A stretch of 16,501 nucleotides of DNA from CAZECE01 sp964510525. Its GTDB lineage: Bacteria > Pseudomonadota > Gammaproteobacteria > Pseudomonadales > JANQJO01. The first letter of the stretch is position 1. Every line of letters starts with the position of its first letter. Under the pieces are notes generated by a model. It was not told the DNA's origin. It saw nothing but the letters and a program-made list of their open reading frames with translations, and made no database searches. The stretch is taken from positions 1 to 16,501 of the forward strand of contig CAZECE010000020.1 in the NCBI GenBank assembly GCA_964510525.1, read 5' to 3'. Below are positions 1-6,615 of this stretch, piece after piece. The position numbers and the translations under genes were made by a program.

Positions 1-1617
1 TTCCAGCGTTAATGGTGCGGGTTCCGGGTTCATTTGAAAAAGATATTGTTCCAGTGTTTTAGGTTTCCAAATATTTTTATGGGTTTTGAGTGTTTGCACG
101 AATTGCAAACCTTGTTTGCTCTGAAACACGACTTCAAGAAGGCCTTGCTGCTTGGATTTTTCGTAAGAACTTGAAGCTGTAAATGAAATTGGAGCGGTAA
201 TATTGGGCAAGTTAAAGCGCCCCTCAGCTTTTGTTTCGATGTCTCTTTCTTTTTCCTCAGTTTTTAAGTTGACGTGAGAGCGTACTAGTTGTTGGTCATG
301 AATAGTGCCTTCAAGTGTGAGATTTGAAGTAATCGTTGTTTTTTCAGCGCGGGTTAGATTAAGCTTGTAAAAGGAGACAATCAATTGAGCATTTTCCGTT
401 GTTGTTTTGATTTGGGCGGCGCTCTTGTTTGATTTTTGGCTGTTTAACCTTTGAGTATTTGATCCGAGCACTTTGAAGTCACTTGGATCAGAATAGAAGA
501 GTTGCCAACCGGGCGGTATCGATATATTCGCTGAAAAAGGTTGGGTTGTTTTGTCGACGACAAGCTCACCTTGGGTGATGACTTGACTCTGGGAACCACT
601 TTTTATGCGCCAATGAGGCTTATCATGAGTATTTGGATTACTTGGCTCAATGTTGAAATCCCCAATAACGCTGACTGAATTCAATTGGCCGCTATTAAAC
701 GTTAGCTGGCCGAGGAATTTGTCCAAGCGGTCAATCTCAATTGTGAGTTTGGCATTGATTAAGTGTGGGTGCCAGGTATCTTTTTTCAGGCTATCTTCAA
801 GCAGTTTACTCAGGCTATGGGTGTTGCCTTTAAATGAAGCGGTGCCTGTAAGTCGATCTTTCTTACTAAACACAGTTGAGATGCGATAGGTCGTAAGGTC
901 TTCTCCCAACAGGTCAAACTCGATGTCAGTTTGCGGAGCTTGGCTTTGATTTTTGGTGGTGTTTCCAGCTGAGGTTTTTATCTTGAGTTTGCTGTTTGAT
1001 AGTTGGAAGGAGCCAGTCAGGTTTTCTTGGTTATCGATTGTTGCAGAATATATAAAAGTGGCTGGCGTTGTATTTTGATCGGCTGCTTGTGTGGTGTTGT
1101 TAAAATCAATCGTTATCTTTTCTTTGTCCCAGAGAATGTGGCCGGCGATATTTTTCGGAAATGGTTCGTCGATCATTAGAGTGGTGTTTTTCATCTCAAT
1201 TTTCGTCAGTTGGGAGTGTTCTTTTAATGCAACCAAGGCTTTCGATAAATCGGTTAGTGAGGTTGGGCTCAGAGAAGCAAAGCCGGCCCCATGTATTTCT
1301 GCTGAATCCGATATCAAGGAACGGATAACAGGGTTTTGATGCGGTAATCCGGATAAGTTGACTTGGGTATTACGGAGTGTCAGTTCAAAAAGCGCTTGTT
1401 CATTGACATCGTAATGTATTAAAGCGGTGTCTATAAAAATGGAAGGATAGCTGGTGCGATTTGAGTTAATGGATAAATCGATGATTTCTATAGGGGTTTT
1501 ATTTAACCTAAAATTGAGGTATTCAATTAAAATGGTGTATCTAAAATAGTAACAACCAAACGTCATCCCAGCGATGACGCTTAGTGCCAACAACAACCTA
1601 AAGAGCAGTATCAGCAT
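1..1617 (-). CDS. Large AsmA/YdbH-like envelope protein, N-terminal part (cut by window edge)
   Basis: The minus-strand frame is open from an ATG at 1617 to base 1, giving 539 codons without a stop, so the C-terminus lies outside the window. Residues 1-23 form a hydrophobic signal anchor (starts MLILLFRLLLALSVIAG). The rest is hydrophilic, rich in Thr, Ser and Asn, with many alternating polar/hydrophobic stretches typical of long beta-structured AsmA-like proteins that bridge inner and outer membranes and are linked to phospholipid transport. A good ribosome site (AAGGA) lies 6 nt before the ATG. The gene begins 27 nt after the stop of folE2 on the same strand, so the two are probably cotranscribed. 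The YdbH assignment rests on architecture and an overall impression of composition; I see no diagnostic motif. Finding ynbE- and ydbL-like genes beyond the edge would support it. It could also be another AsmA-clan member. Confidence 0.6.
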   Translation of the reverse strand, partial: MLILLFRLLLALSVIAGMTFGCYYFRYTILIEYLNFRLNKTPIEIIDLSINSNRTSYPSIFIDTALIHYDVNEQALFELTLRNTQVNLSGLPHQNPVIRSLISDSAEIHGAGFASLSPTSLTDLSKALVALKEHSQLTKIEMKNTTLMIDEPFPKNIAGHILWDKEKITIDFNNTTQAADQNTTPATFIYSATIDNQENLTGSFQLSNSKLKIKTSAGNTTKNQSQAPQTDIEFDLLGEDLTTYRISTVFSKKDRLTGTASFKGNTHSLSKLLEDSLKKDTWHPHLINAKLTIEIDRLDKFLGQLTFNSGQLNSVSVIGDFNIEPSNPNTHDKPHWRIKSGSQSQVITQGELVVDKTTQPFSANISIPPGWQLFYSDPSDFKVLGSNTQRLNSQKSNKSAAQIKTTTENAQLIVSFYKLNLTRAEKTTITSNLTLEGTIHDQQLVRSHVNLKTEEKERDIETKAEGRFNLPNITAPISFTASSSYEKSKQQGLLEVVFQSKQGLQFVQTLKTHKNIWKPKTLEQYLFQMNPEPAPLTLE

Positions 1618-1644
1618 CTTTCTGTCCTTGAAAGGGTGTAAGGT

Positions 1645-2598
1645 TTATAAGTAATCGCTGTAGCCGCCGGCAATGCCTTTAACCGCAGAACTGACGGCAT
1701 CATGGGCATGAAGGCTTTCGTAGTGCTCGACTCTTAAAGCGTAATCGCTGTAATTTGCGTCCTCTTCCAAGCGGGCTTTGAGTCGTCTGGCAGCGTCTTC
1801 GCAAAACATTAAATTTTGGCCATTGAGTTCAGCAAAGGCTTGCTCGTCTTCTCTTTTGACAGCTGTTTGAACCGGTGTTTTGAGCGTTTCTTCGATAGCT
1901 GAAATGAGCGCTGAGAAATCAAACGTTTCGGTATCGTTGGTGAGTTTGACTTTAACTTTTGCGTGGCTGCGCTGGCTGTGCGGTGTGGCATAGGTGCCAT
2001 TTTCAGATCGCAGCCATTCGGAGATGTCGTTTTTTGATACCGATTCTTGCGAGGAAAAATCCGCGTTGAATTTTTGTTGCAGCTTTTGTCTTGCTAAGGC
2101 TGCAGAGCAAGGGCAAGTCGATGAGTAAGGTACTTCAACGGCCATTTCCAGATCGGTTTTACCTTCAGTCAGTAAGACTTGTAATGACGCCTGATAGCCT
2201 TTCCATCCCGAATATTGGCTTTTAAGCGCGGGCTGATTTAATAAGTAACGAAACTGAAAATTAACTTTTGCGGCGGTACTGATGTCTTGGTGGCTCTCTA
2301 AAATGTCGGTCAGAAAGCGAGTCATTGATTGGGTCGAGAGCGTGTGTGTTTTTGCAAAGTCAGTGAGCAGCAGATACAAACGGGACATATGAATCCCTTT
2401 GATGGAAGGGTTGTTCAAATTGACGCAAATTTGTACCTGGGTTTCCAGAGCTTTGGGCTCGCTGTCTGTTTCCAGGAAGATAGGCAACACGATGTTGTTC
2501 ATGCCTACCCAGTTAAGCGTGGTGCAGTGGGTTTTTATGGCCTGTTTTGCTATATCAGGTAAGGTACTTTCAGGTGATTCAGGGGCCAAGGTGTCCAC
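1645..2598 (-). CDS. folE2: GTP cyclohydrolase I, type IB (FolE2)
   Basis: The enzyme converts GTP to 7,8-dihydroneopterin triphosphate, the first step of folate (and queuosine precursor) synthesis, in the cytoplasm. The 317-residue length fits the FolE2 family. Family marks are GIHMSRLY (68-75), the metal-binding cysteine segment STCPCSAALAR (160-170), FCEDAARRLKARL near 270 and a C-terminal ESLHAHDA. Type IB enzymes tolerate metals other than zinc and are often induced by zinc starvation where a zinc enzyme FolE also exists; no convincing Zur box was found here. The start is GTG at 2598. GGAG lies 11 nt upstream, which is rather far. An ATG at 2607, only 2 nt from that GGAG and in the same frame, is followed directly by AAT TAA, so it cannot start the protein. 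The GTG gives an N-terminus of about the length expected before the conserved VGMNNIVLPI. Confidence 0.95.
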   Translation of the reverse strand: MDTLAPESPESTLPDIAKQAIKTHCTTLNWVGMNNIVLPIFLETDSEPKALETQVQICVNLNNPSIKGIHMSRLYLLLTDFAKTHTLSTQSMTRFLTDILESHQDISTAAKVNFQFRYLLNQPALKSQYSGWKGYQASLQVLLTEGKTDLEMAVEVPYSSTCPCSAALARQKLQQKFNADFSSQESVSKNDISEWLRSENGTYATPHSQRSHAKVKVKLTNDTETFDFSALISAIEETLKTPVQTAVKREDEQAFAELNGQNLMFCEDAARRLKARLEEDANYSDYALRVEHYESLHAHDAVSSAVKGIAGGYSDYL

Positions 2599-2637
2599 TT
2601 AATTCATAACTCCAAATAACGTTAAAAATTGAGGAGC

Positions 2638-2666
2638 AGTATAATCAGTATTCCCTCATGCAACAA
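2638..2666 (-). promoter_or_regulatory. Predicted sigma-70 promoter of folE2
   Basis: Read on the minus strand there is TTGTTG (2666-2661), a 17-nt spacer and TATACT (2643-2638). This is close to the TTGACA-17-TATAAT consensus and lies about 40 nt before the GTG of folE2, predicting a start of transcription near 2631 and a leader of roughly 33 nt. It is the best promoter-like pair in this spacer. Confidence 0.55.
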
Positions 2667-2689
2667 CAGACTCTAGCGTGTCTAGTCTG
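2667..2689. promoter_or_regulatory. Inverted repeat touching the folE2 -35 box
   Basis: The arms CAGACT (2667-2672) and AGTCTG (2684-2689) are perfect reverse complements separated by 11 nt, and the inner part contains two CTAG tetramers. The site abuts the predicted -35 element (2661-2666), where an activator or repressor of folE2 could bind. The arms are short, so chance is possible. Confidence 0.3.
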
Positions 2690-2751
2690 AAGTGTCTGGT
2701 TGTTATATAAGCGGTTTTTTGTTTGGTTTTACGACGAATTTTAGTCATCTT

Positions 2752-2781
2752 AATCAACAGGGTGTATACATGCTGTTGATT
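2752..2781. promoter_or_regulatory. 30-bp near-perfect palindrome, candidate operator
   Basis: The arms AATCAACAG (2752-2760) and CTGTTGATT (2773-2781) are perfect 9-bp complements. The centre TGTATACA (2763-2770) is itself palindromic, so 13 of 15 symmetric pairs match; only the two pairs flanking the core fail. No U-run follows on either strand, which argues against a terminator. It lies between divergent folE2 and the YbaB-like gene, about 135 bp upstream of the predicted folE2 start site and 164 bp before the YbaB-like ATG. The symmetry suggests a site for a dimeric DNA-binding protein. Which gene it controls is not known. Confidence 0.5.
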
Positions 2782-2944
2782 TACAAACGTATTTTAATCG
2801 GTTAATTTGAAGACCTTTTTGAGATAAAACGCTTGAATCTGTTCTAACCTTTTCCTACCATTGTTCAAATTTTGATATTTCATTTTTTGTGAAATTTTGC
2901 TTTTTGTAAACTTGTTACTTTGAAAATCAAACGGAGCTTCTTCA

Positions 2945-3364
2945 ATGAACGAAAATAATGACAACGCTTTATTTGAATCCTTTATGCAGGAAATGGAAAA
3001 TATTCGCGATAACTGGGCACAAGCACACGAAGACGTCGAAAAACTGGAATTTTCAGGTAAAGCTGAAGATGGGAAGATTGAAGTGGTTCTGAATGGGAAA
3101 TTTCAGCCGACTCTTGTCAGTTTTGAACAAGCTATTCGAGGTGGCGTGGGCATTAAAGGCCTTGAAAATGGTATCAAGGATGCGATATCAGATGCCGCCA
3201 AACAAGCCGAGCAATATTTTCAAAATCAAATAGAGGCTGCCGTCCAGAAAATGGAATCTTCAGCTGATGTGGAAGAAGAGACTGAAGCGGCACCACAAGA
3301 CACCACCACATCGATTATTCAACCGAGATTGTCTAAAGCGTCTTCTGATATGACGGTACAGTAA
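2945..3364 (+). CDS. YbaB/EbfC-family nucleoid-associated-like protein
   Basis: This 139-residue protein has the YbaB/EbfC layout. An N-terminal amphipathic helix with paired Met/Glu residues (FMQEMENIRDNW, 13-24) is followed by a short beta region (LEFSGKAEDGKIEVVLNGKF, 34-53) matching the family's turn with its glycines. A second helix with the typical DAxxDAxxxAE pattern follows (78-101). YbaB proteins form dimers that bind DNA with little sequence preference. This one is longer than the usual ~110 residues because of an acidic, low-complexity tail (105-139). It is not beside dnaX or recR, the usual partners of ybaB, so it is a second, specialised copy rather than ybaB itself. The start is ATG 2945 with GGAG 8 nt upstream. 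The lipoprotein gene begins 35 nt after it, so they probably share a transcript. A role in DNA binding is inferred from the fold only. Confidence 0.7.
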   Translation: MNENNDNALFESFMQEMENIRDNWAQAHEDVEKLEFSGKAEDGKIEVVLNGKFQPTLVSFEQAIRGGVGIKGLENGIKDAISDAAKQAEQYFQNQIEAAVQKMESSADVEEETEAAPQDTTTSIIQPRLSKASSDMTVQ

Positions 3365-3399
3365 TATATTTTATTACTCTAACTATTAATGGGGTAGTG

Positions 3400-4836
3400 A
3401 TGAGCAGTGTCAAAAGGATTTGTCTCTGCTTTTTGTTTTATCTGCTTTTAATTGGTTGTGAAGATAGCAAAAAGCCTTCTATGCAGGACAGCAGCCCGTC
3501 TGAACAGGCAGCTGTCCGCGCTAATACAAAAATCGCTAATACAACAGCTAATACAATAAATGACCCGCTGGTAATTATTTATTCTGCAAATTTGCAAGGT
3601 GAATTGGAGCCTTGTGGGTGTACGTCAGAAACCGATTTCGGCGGGATTCTACGTCGGGCGTCAACTCTAGAGAAACTTAAAACTAAATATCCGGATTCCA
3701 TTTTGGTGTCTGGCGGTGGTTTGCTGGATCTCGAAGGCGATACTCAGCGAATTAAAAACGATTTTATTTTGAAAGCGATTGATGGCCTTGGGTATGATGC
3801 CGTGAATCTGCAATGGCGCGATTTGACATTAGGCGAGGACTTCTTAACGCAATACGCCATACCTTGGTTTTCTTCTAATCACCATGGTGGTGGTTTCAAT
3901 CAAGCTATTGAGTTAGAGCGCGGGCCTTACGAATTGGCCTTCTATGGCCTGCTGGATCCTTCACAAGCACCGCTTGATAAGTACAAATCACTGTTATTAG
4001 AAAAACAACAAACCTTACTCAAGAAACTTGAGTCGGTTGATTCGGCCGTTTTACAAGTAGCCTTTGTTGATCGCTCGTATGCAGACTTACAAGCCGCAAC
4101 GGCCGACTCAATGTTTGCCGGTTTAGATGATTTGGCGGGCTTGGATGTCTTGATTGCCCCGAGTGGGGTGCCTGAGTTTGCAGAACCTACTTTTGTTGAT
4201 GGTTTACTGGTATTGGGTCCAGGTCATCGCGGGATGCGATTAGGTGTCATTGAACTAACGTACAGTGCAGAAAATCAAAATGGCGGGCCTAAGCTTCAGG
4301 TTGTTTCAAATCAAGTGATTGAGCTGGATAAGCAAGTGGTGGATTCGCAGACTTGGTTGCCTTGGTATGACGAATACAACGAAGCCGTACGATTGGATTT
4401 TGAGCGTGAAGTCGCTATTCAAAAGGAACGTCGATCCGGAGAGGGTCCTTACGTCGGGGCTGATGCCTGCAAAGGTTGTCATTTAGAGGCCTACGAGGCT
4501 TGGCAACAATCGGTTCATGCGAAAGCTTTGGATATTCTTAAAGCAAAAGGGAAGGCTTTTGATCCGGAGTGCGTTCAATGCCATGTCGTGGGTTTGGGAG
4601 AAGACGGTGGCTATCTCAGTGAATTACTGACGCCAGAGCTGGCTCACGTGCAATGTGAAAGTTGCCATGGGCCACGTCGAGACCATGTGAAAACCCCAGT
4701 TGCTGCTGATAAGCAAGATGCAGACGTAAAAGAGCATTCTAAGTCAAAAGGCGCTGTCTGTTTAACTTGTCATAACGAAAAGCACAGCCCTTCATTCGAT
4801 TTTGAAACTTACTGGCCTCAGATAGAGCATAAATAA
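3400..4836 (+). CDS. Lipoprotein with degenerate metallophosphatase-like domain and four-haem cytochrome c domain
   Basis: The protein has 478 residues from ATG 3400; a GTG at 3397 is also possible but lies only 2 nt from the GGGG ribosome site. Residues 1-20 form a lipoprotein signal ending in LLLIGC, with Cys20 as the lipidation site. A short Asn/Thr linker follows. Residues ~57-300 resemble the 5'-nucleotidase/metallophosphatase fold found in some cytochrome fusions (IIYSANLQGELEPCGCTS, 59-76). The usual D-x-H ligands read N-L-Q, and the GD and GNHE positions read GG and WRD, so hydrolase activity is unlikely. The C-terminal domain has four CxxCH haem sites at 357, 391, 419 and 454 plus nearby His residues (for example HAKAL and KHSPSF), like the cytochrome c554 group. 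The mature protein should be membrane-anchored, haem-loaded in the periplasm and carry electrons. The electron partner and substrate are unknown. It faces nhaB convergently, 17 nt away. Confidence 0.8.
   Translation: MSSVKRICLCFLFYLLLIGCEDSKKPSMQDSSPSEQAAVRANTKIANTTANTINDPLVIIYSANLQGELEPCGCTSETDFGGILRRASTLEKLKTKYPDSILVSGGGLLDLEGDTQRIKNDFILKAIDGLGYDAVNLQWRDLTLGEDFLTQYAIPWFSSNHHGGGFNQAIELERGPYELAFYGLLDPSQAPLDKYKSLLLEKQQTLLKKLESVDSAVLQVAFVDRSYADLQAATADSMFAGLDDLAGLDVLIAPSGVPEFAEPTFVDGLLVLGPGHRGMRLGVIELTYSAENQNGGPKLQVVSNQVIELDKQVVDSQTWLPWYDEYNEAVRLDFEREVAIQKERRSGEGPYVGADACKGCHLEAYEAWQQSVHAKALDILKAKGKAFDPECVQCHVVGLGEDGGYLSELLTPELAHVQCESCHGPRRDHVKTPVAADKQDADVKEHSKSKGAVCLTCHNEKHSPSFDFETYWPQIEHK
3520..3556 (+). 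repeat. Three short direct repeats in the lipoprotein linker
   Basis: GCTAATACAA occurs at 3520-3529, 3535-3544 and 3547-3556. The spacings keep the reading frame and yield ANTK-IANT-TANT in the linker between the lipid anchor and the folded domain. It looks like local slippage that lengthened a tether. Confidence 0.8.
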
Positions 4837-4853
4837 TTTTTGAAAAGGATTGG

Positions 4854-6347
4854 TTATAAAAACCAGTGAATACACAAGAACCCGACGGTGGTGGTGACCA
4901 GCGTATAGGGTAAGGCCATGATGATCATCTTGCCATAAGACAATCGAACCAAGGGGGCTATGGCGGATGTTAGCAGAAACAGAAAGGCGGCTTGACCGTT
5001 GGGGGTGGCTACGCTGGGTAAATTAGTCCCGGTATTAATCGCCACCGCAAGCTTATCAAAATGTTCTTTGCTGATGGCCCCATTTACAAAAGCGTCGTGC
5101 ACTTGGCCTATGTAAATACTGGCAACAAAAACGTTGTCGCTGATCATGGATAATACGCCATTGGCAATAAATAGCATGCCTGCTTGAGCGGAATCATCCA
5201 TATTAAGTACCAGCTGGATGATGGGGTCGAAAAGATGTTGCTCATGAATAACGGCGACGATGGCAAAAAAGACAACCAAAAGCGCTGTAAAGGGTAAGGC
5301 TTCTTCAAAGGCTTTGCCTAGCTGGCTTTCTTCGGTAATGCCATTAAACGCGGTTAATAACACGATCACGCAAAGCCCAATGAGACCCACTTCTGCAAGA
5401 TGCAACGCGAGTGAGACCACCAAAACTAAGGCCGCTAAGGCTTGAACGATGAATTTTGCGACGTCTTTCTGGGTTCGTTTGGCGGATTCCCTGGTATCAA
5501 AATCAGCCAGAATGTCTCGTACATGTGGATTTAGCGGGTGGCCATAATCAAAGAGCTTTATTTTTTCCAATAAAGCACACGTCGCCAACCCAGCAACAAA
5601 TACGGGCAAGGTAATGGGGGCCATGTTAAAGAAAAAATCGGCAAACTCCCAGCCGGCGAGTTTGGCAATTAAGAGGTTTTGAGGCTCCCCCACTGAGGTG
5701 CATACACCGCCGAGTGCGGTGCCGACTGCGCCATGCATCAAGAGGCTTCTTAAGAACGCTCGAAAGTCTTCTAGATCTTGCCGACGGGTTTCTTGAACTT
5801 TTGAATCGTCTTTGTGGTCGTGCGAGTGGTCATGGTGTGTGTTGGAAGCGACTTTATGGTAAACCGAGTAAAAGCCGACGCACACACTGATGATGACCGC
5901 AGTGACTGTGAGTGCGTCTAAAAAGGCGCTCATGATGGCTGATAGGCTGCAAAACAGCAGAGAAAGAAAAATCTTAGAATGAATGTGCAAAATGATTTTG
6001 GTAAACACAAACAGAAGTAAATCTTTCATGAAATAGATGCCTGCGACCATAAACATCAACAGCAAAATGACTGGGAAGTTAGTGAATACTTCGGCTTTAA
6101 TGGTTTCTGTTGAGGTCATGCCTAATAGCACTGCTTGTAAAGCCAACAAGCCGCCTGGTTGCAATGGGTAGCACTTTAACGCCATGGCGAGCGTAAAGAT
6201 AAATTCGACGATCAGCAGCCAGCCTGTGAAGAAAGGGCCAAATAACCATAAAGCAATGGGGTTTGCGATCAAAAAGCCAGCGATGGTGAGTTTGTACCAC
6301 TGGCTGCTGCGGCCGAGAAAGTTTTGAAAATAAGGATTTTGAATCAT
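4854..6347 (-). CDS. nhaB: Na+/H+ antiporter NhaB
   Basis: This inner-membrane antiporter expels Na+ in exchange for protons and maintains sodium and pH balance. The 497-residue length is close to the ~500-513 of known NhaB. Family segments are clear: FLGRSSQWYKL (10-20), EFIFTLAMALKCYPL with PGGLLAL (48-70), MFMVAGIYFMKDLLLF (98-113), the AFLDALTV helix with an acidic residue (141-148), and GTALGGVCTSVGEPQNLLIAK. Many hydrophobic segments run to the C-terminus. A His/Asp-rich loop HHDHSHDHKDD (171-181) sits between membrane segments and may bind metal or sense pH. The start ATG 6347 matches the family N-terminus, but no real ribosome site precedes it. A TATAAT hexamer (minus strand, 6484-6479) is a possible -10 without a good -35. 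It is divergent from fimL and convergent with the cytochrome lipoprotein. Confidence 0.95.
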   Translation of the reverse strand: MIQNPYFQNFLGRSSQWYKLTIAGFLIANPIALWLFGPFFTGWLLIVEFIFTLAMALKCYPLQPGGLLALQAVLLGMTSTETIKAEVFTNFPVILLLMFMVAGIYFMKDLLLFVFTKIILHIHSKIFLSLLFCSLSAIMSAFLDALTVTAVIISVCVGFYSVYHKVASNTHHDHSHDHKDDSKVQETRRQDLEDFRAFLRSLLMHGAVGTALGGVCTSVGEPQNLLIAKLAGWEFADFFFNMAPITLPVFVAGLATCALLEKIKLFDYGHPLNPHVRDILADFDTRESAKRTQKDVAKFIVQALAALVLVVSLALHLAEVGLIGLCVIVLLTAFNGITEESQLGKAFEEALPFTALLVVFFAIVAVIHEQHLFDPIIQLVLNMDDSAQAGMLFIANGVLSMISDNVFVASIYIGQVHDAFVNGAISKEHFDKLAVAINTGTNLPSVATPNGQAAFLFLLTSAIAPLVRLSYGKMIIMALPYTLVTTTVGFLCIHWFL

Positions 6348-6534
6348 GTTGATTAAGTTGAAAGTGATGAACGGTTATTGGTGTCTGGTTATGAGTGTCT
6401 GCTGGTTGAAGAGGGTTTTTGACGTTTTTGTTTTGTGTACCAGTTGGCAAATTTTCATAAGGCGTGAAAAACGGCCGTATTATATCGATTTTTAGCCAGC
6501 AGGCGAGCTTGTTTTGTTGATTTCATCTATGGGG

Positions 6535-6563
6535 TTTGGAGGGTTCAACTATACTTTGGAGGG
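6535..6563 (+). promoter_or_regulatory. Direct repeats flanking a -10-like box upstream of fimL
   Basis: TTTGGAGGG occurs at 6535-6543 and 6555-6563, exactly 20 bp apart (about two helical turns). A TATACT hexamer (6550-6555) lies between them, about 60 nt before the fimL ATG. No good -35 box is spaced from it, which would fit a promoter needing an activator bound at the repeats. Neither repeat sits at the right distance to serve as the fimL ribosome site. Confidence 0.35.
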
Positions 6564-6615
6564 ATGTAAGTAAGGATATGATGGTGATTCATAAGATAGG
6601 TGTTAGTAGGCCAGT

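Larger units (their letters stand above)
2599..2944. other. Divergent intergenic control region between folE2 and the YbaB-like gene
   Basis: These 346 bp hold no well-supported gene. They contain the folE2 promoter, the inverted repeat against it and the 30-bp palindrome. On the right side there is a short inverted repeat ATTTCA/TGAAAT (2877-2882, 2890-2895). A clear ribosome site GGAG (2933-2936) lies 8 nt before the YbaB-like ATG. A 30-codon minus-strand ORF (2748 to 2656, starting MTKIRRKTKQK) lacks a ribosome site and overlaps the folE2 promoter; I treat it as unproven. Confidence 0.6.

Noticed and set aside
650..1339. Plus-strand ORFs of 79 and 82 codons
   Set aside because: They lie antisense to the continuous 539-codon AsmA-like frame and have no ribosome site or recognisable motif.
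2599..2607. ATG AAT TAA just before folE2 as a regulatory mini-ORF
   Set aside because: The ATG is only 2 nt from GGAG and has a single further codon; it is more likely incidental sequence between the ribosome site and the GTG start.
2701..2714. TGTTATATAA as a Zur box near folE2
   Set aside because: Only one half resembles the AT-rich Zur palindrome; the expected second half (TATAACA) is missing.
4851..4865. TGGTT/AACCA hairpin between the cytochrome lipoprotein and nhaB as a terminator
   Set aside because: The stem is only 5 bp and AT-rich, it overlaps the end of nhaB, and no U-run follows on the plus strand.
2691..6390. Shared 10-mer GTGTCTGGTT upstream of both folE2 and nhaB
   Set aside because: A single 10-base match between two AT-moderate spacers is expected by chance in a window of this size, and flanks do not align.
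6097..6450. 117-codon minus-strand ORF overlapping the start of nhaB
   Set aside because: It lies in another frame over the strongly supported NhaB N-terminus and its translation shows no family features.
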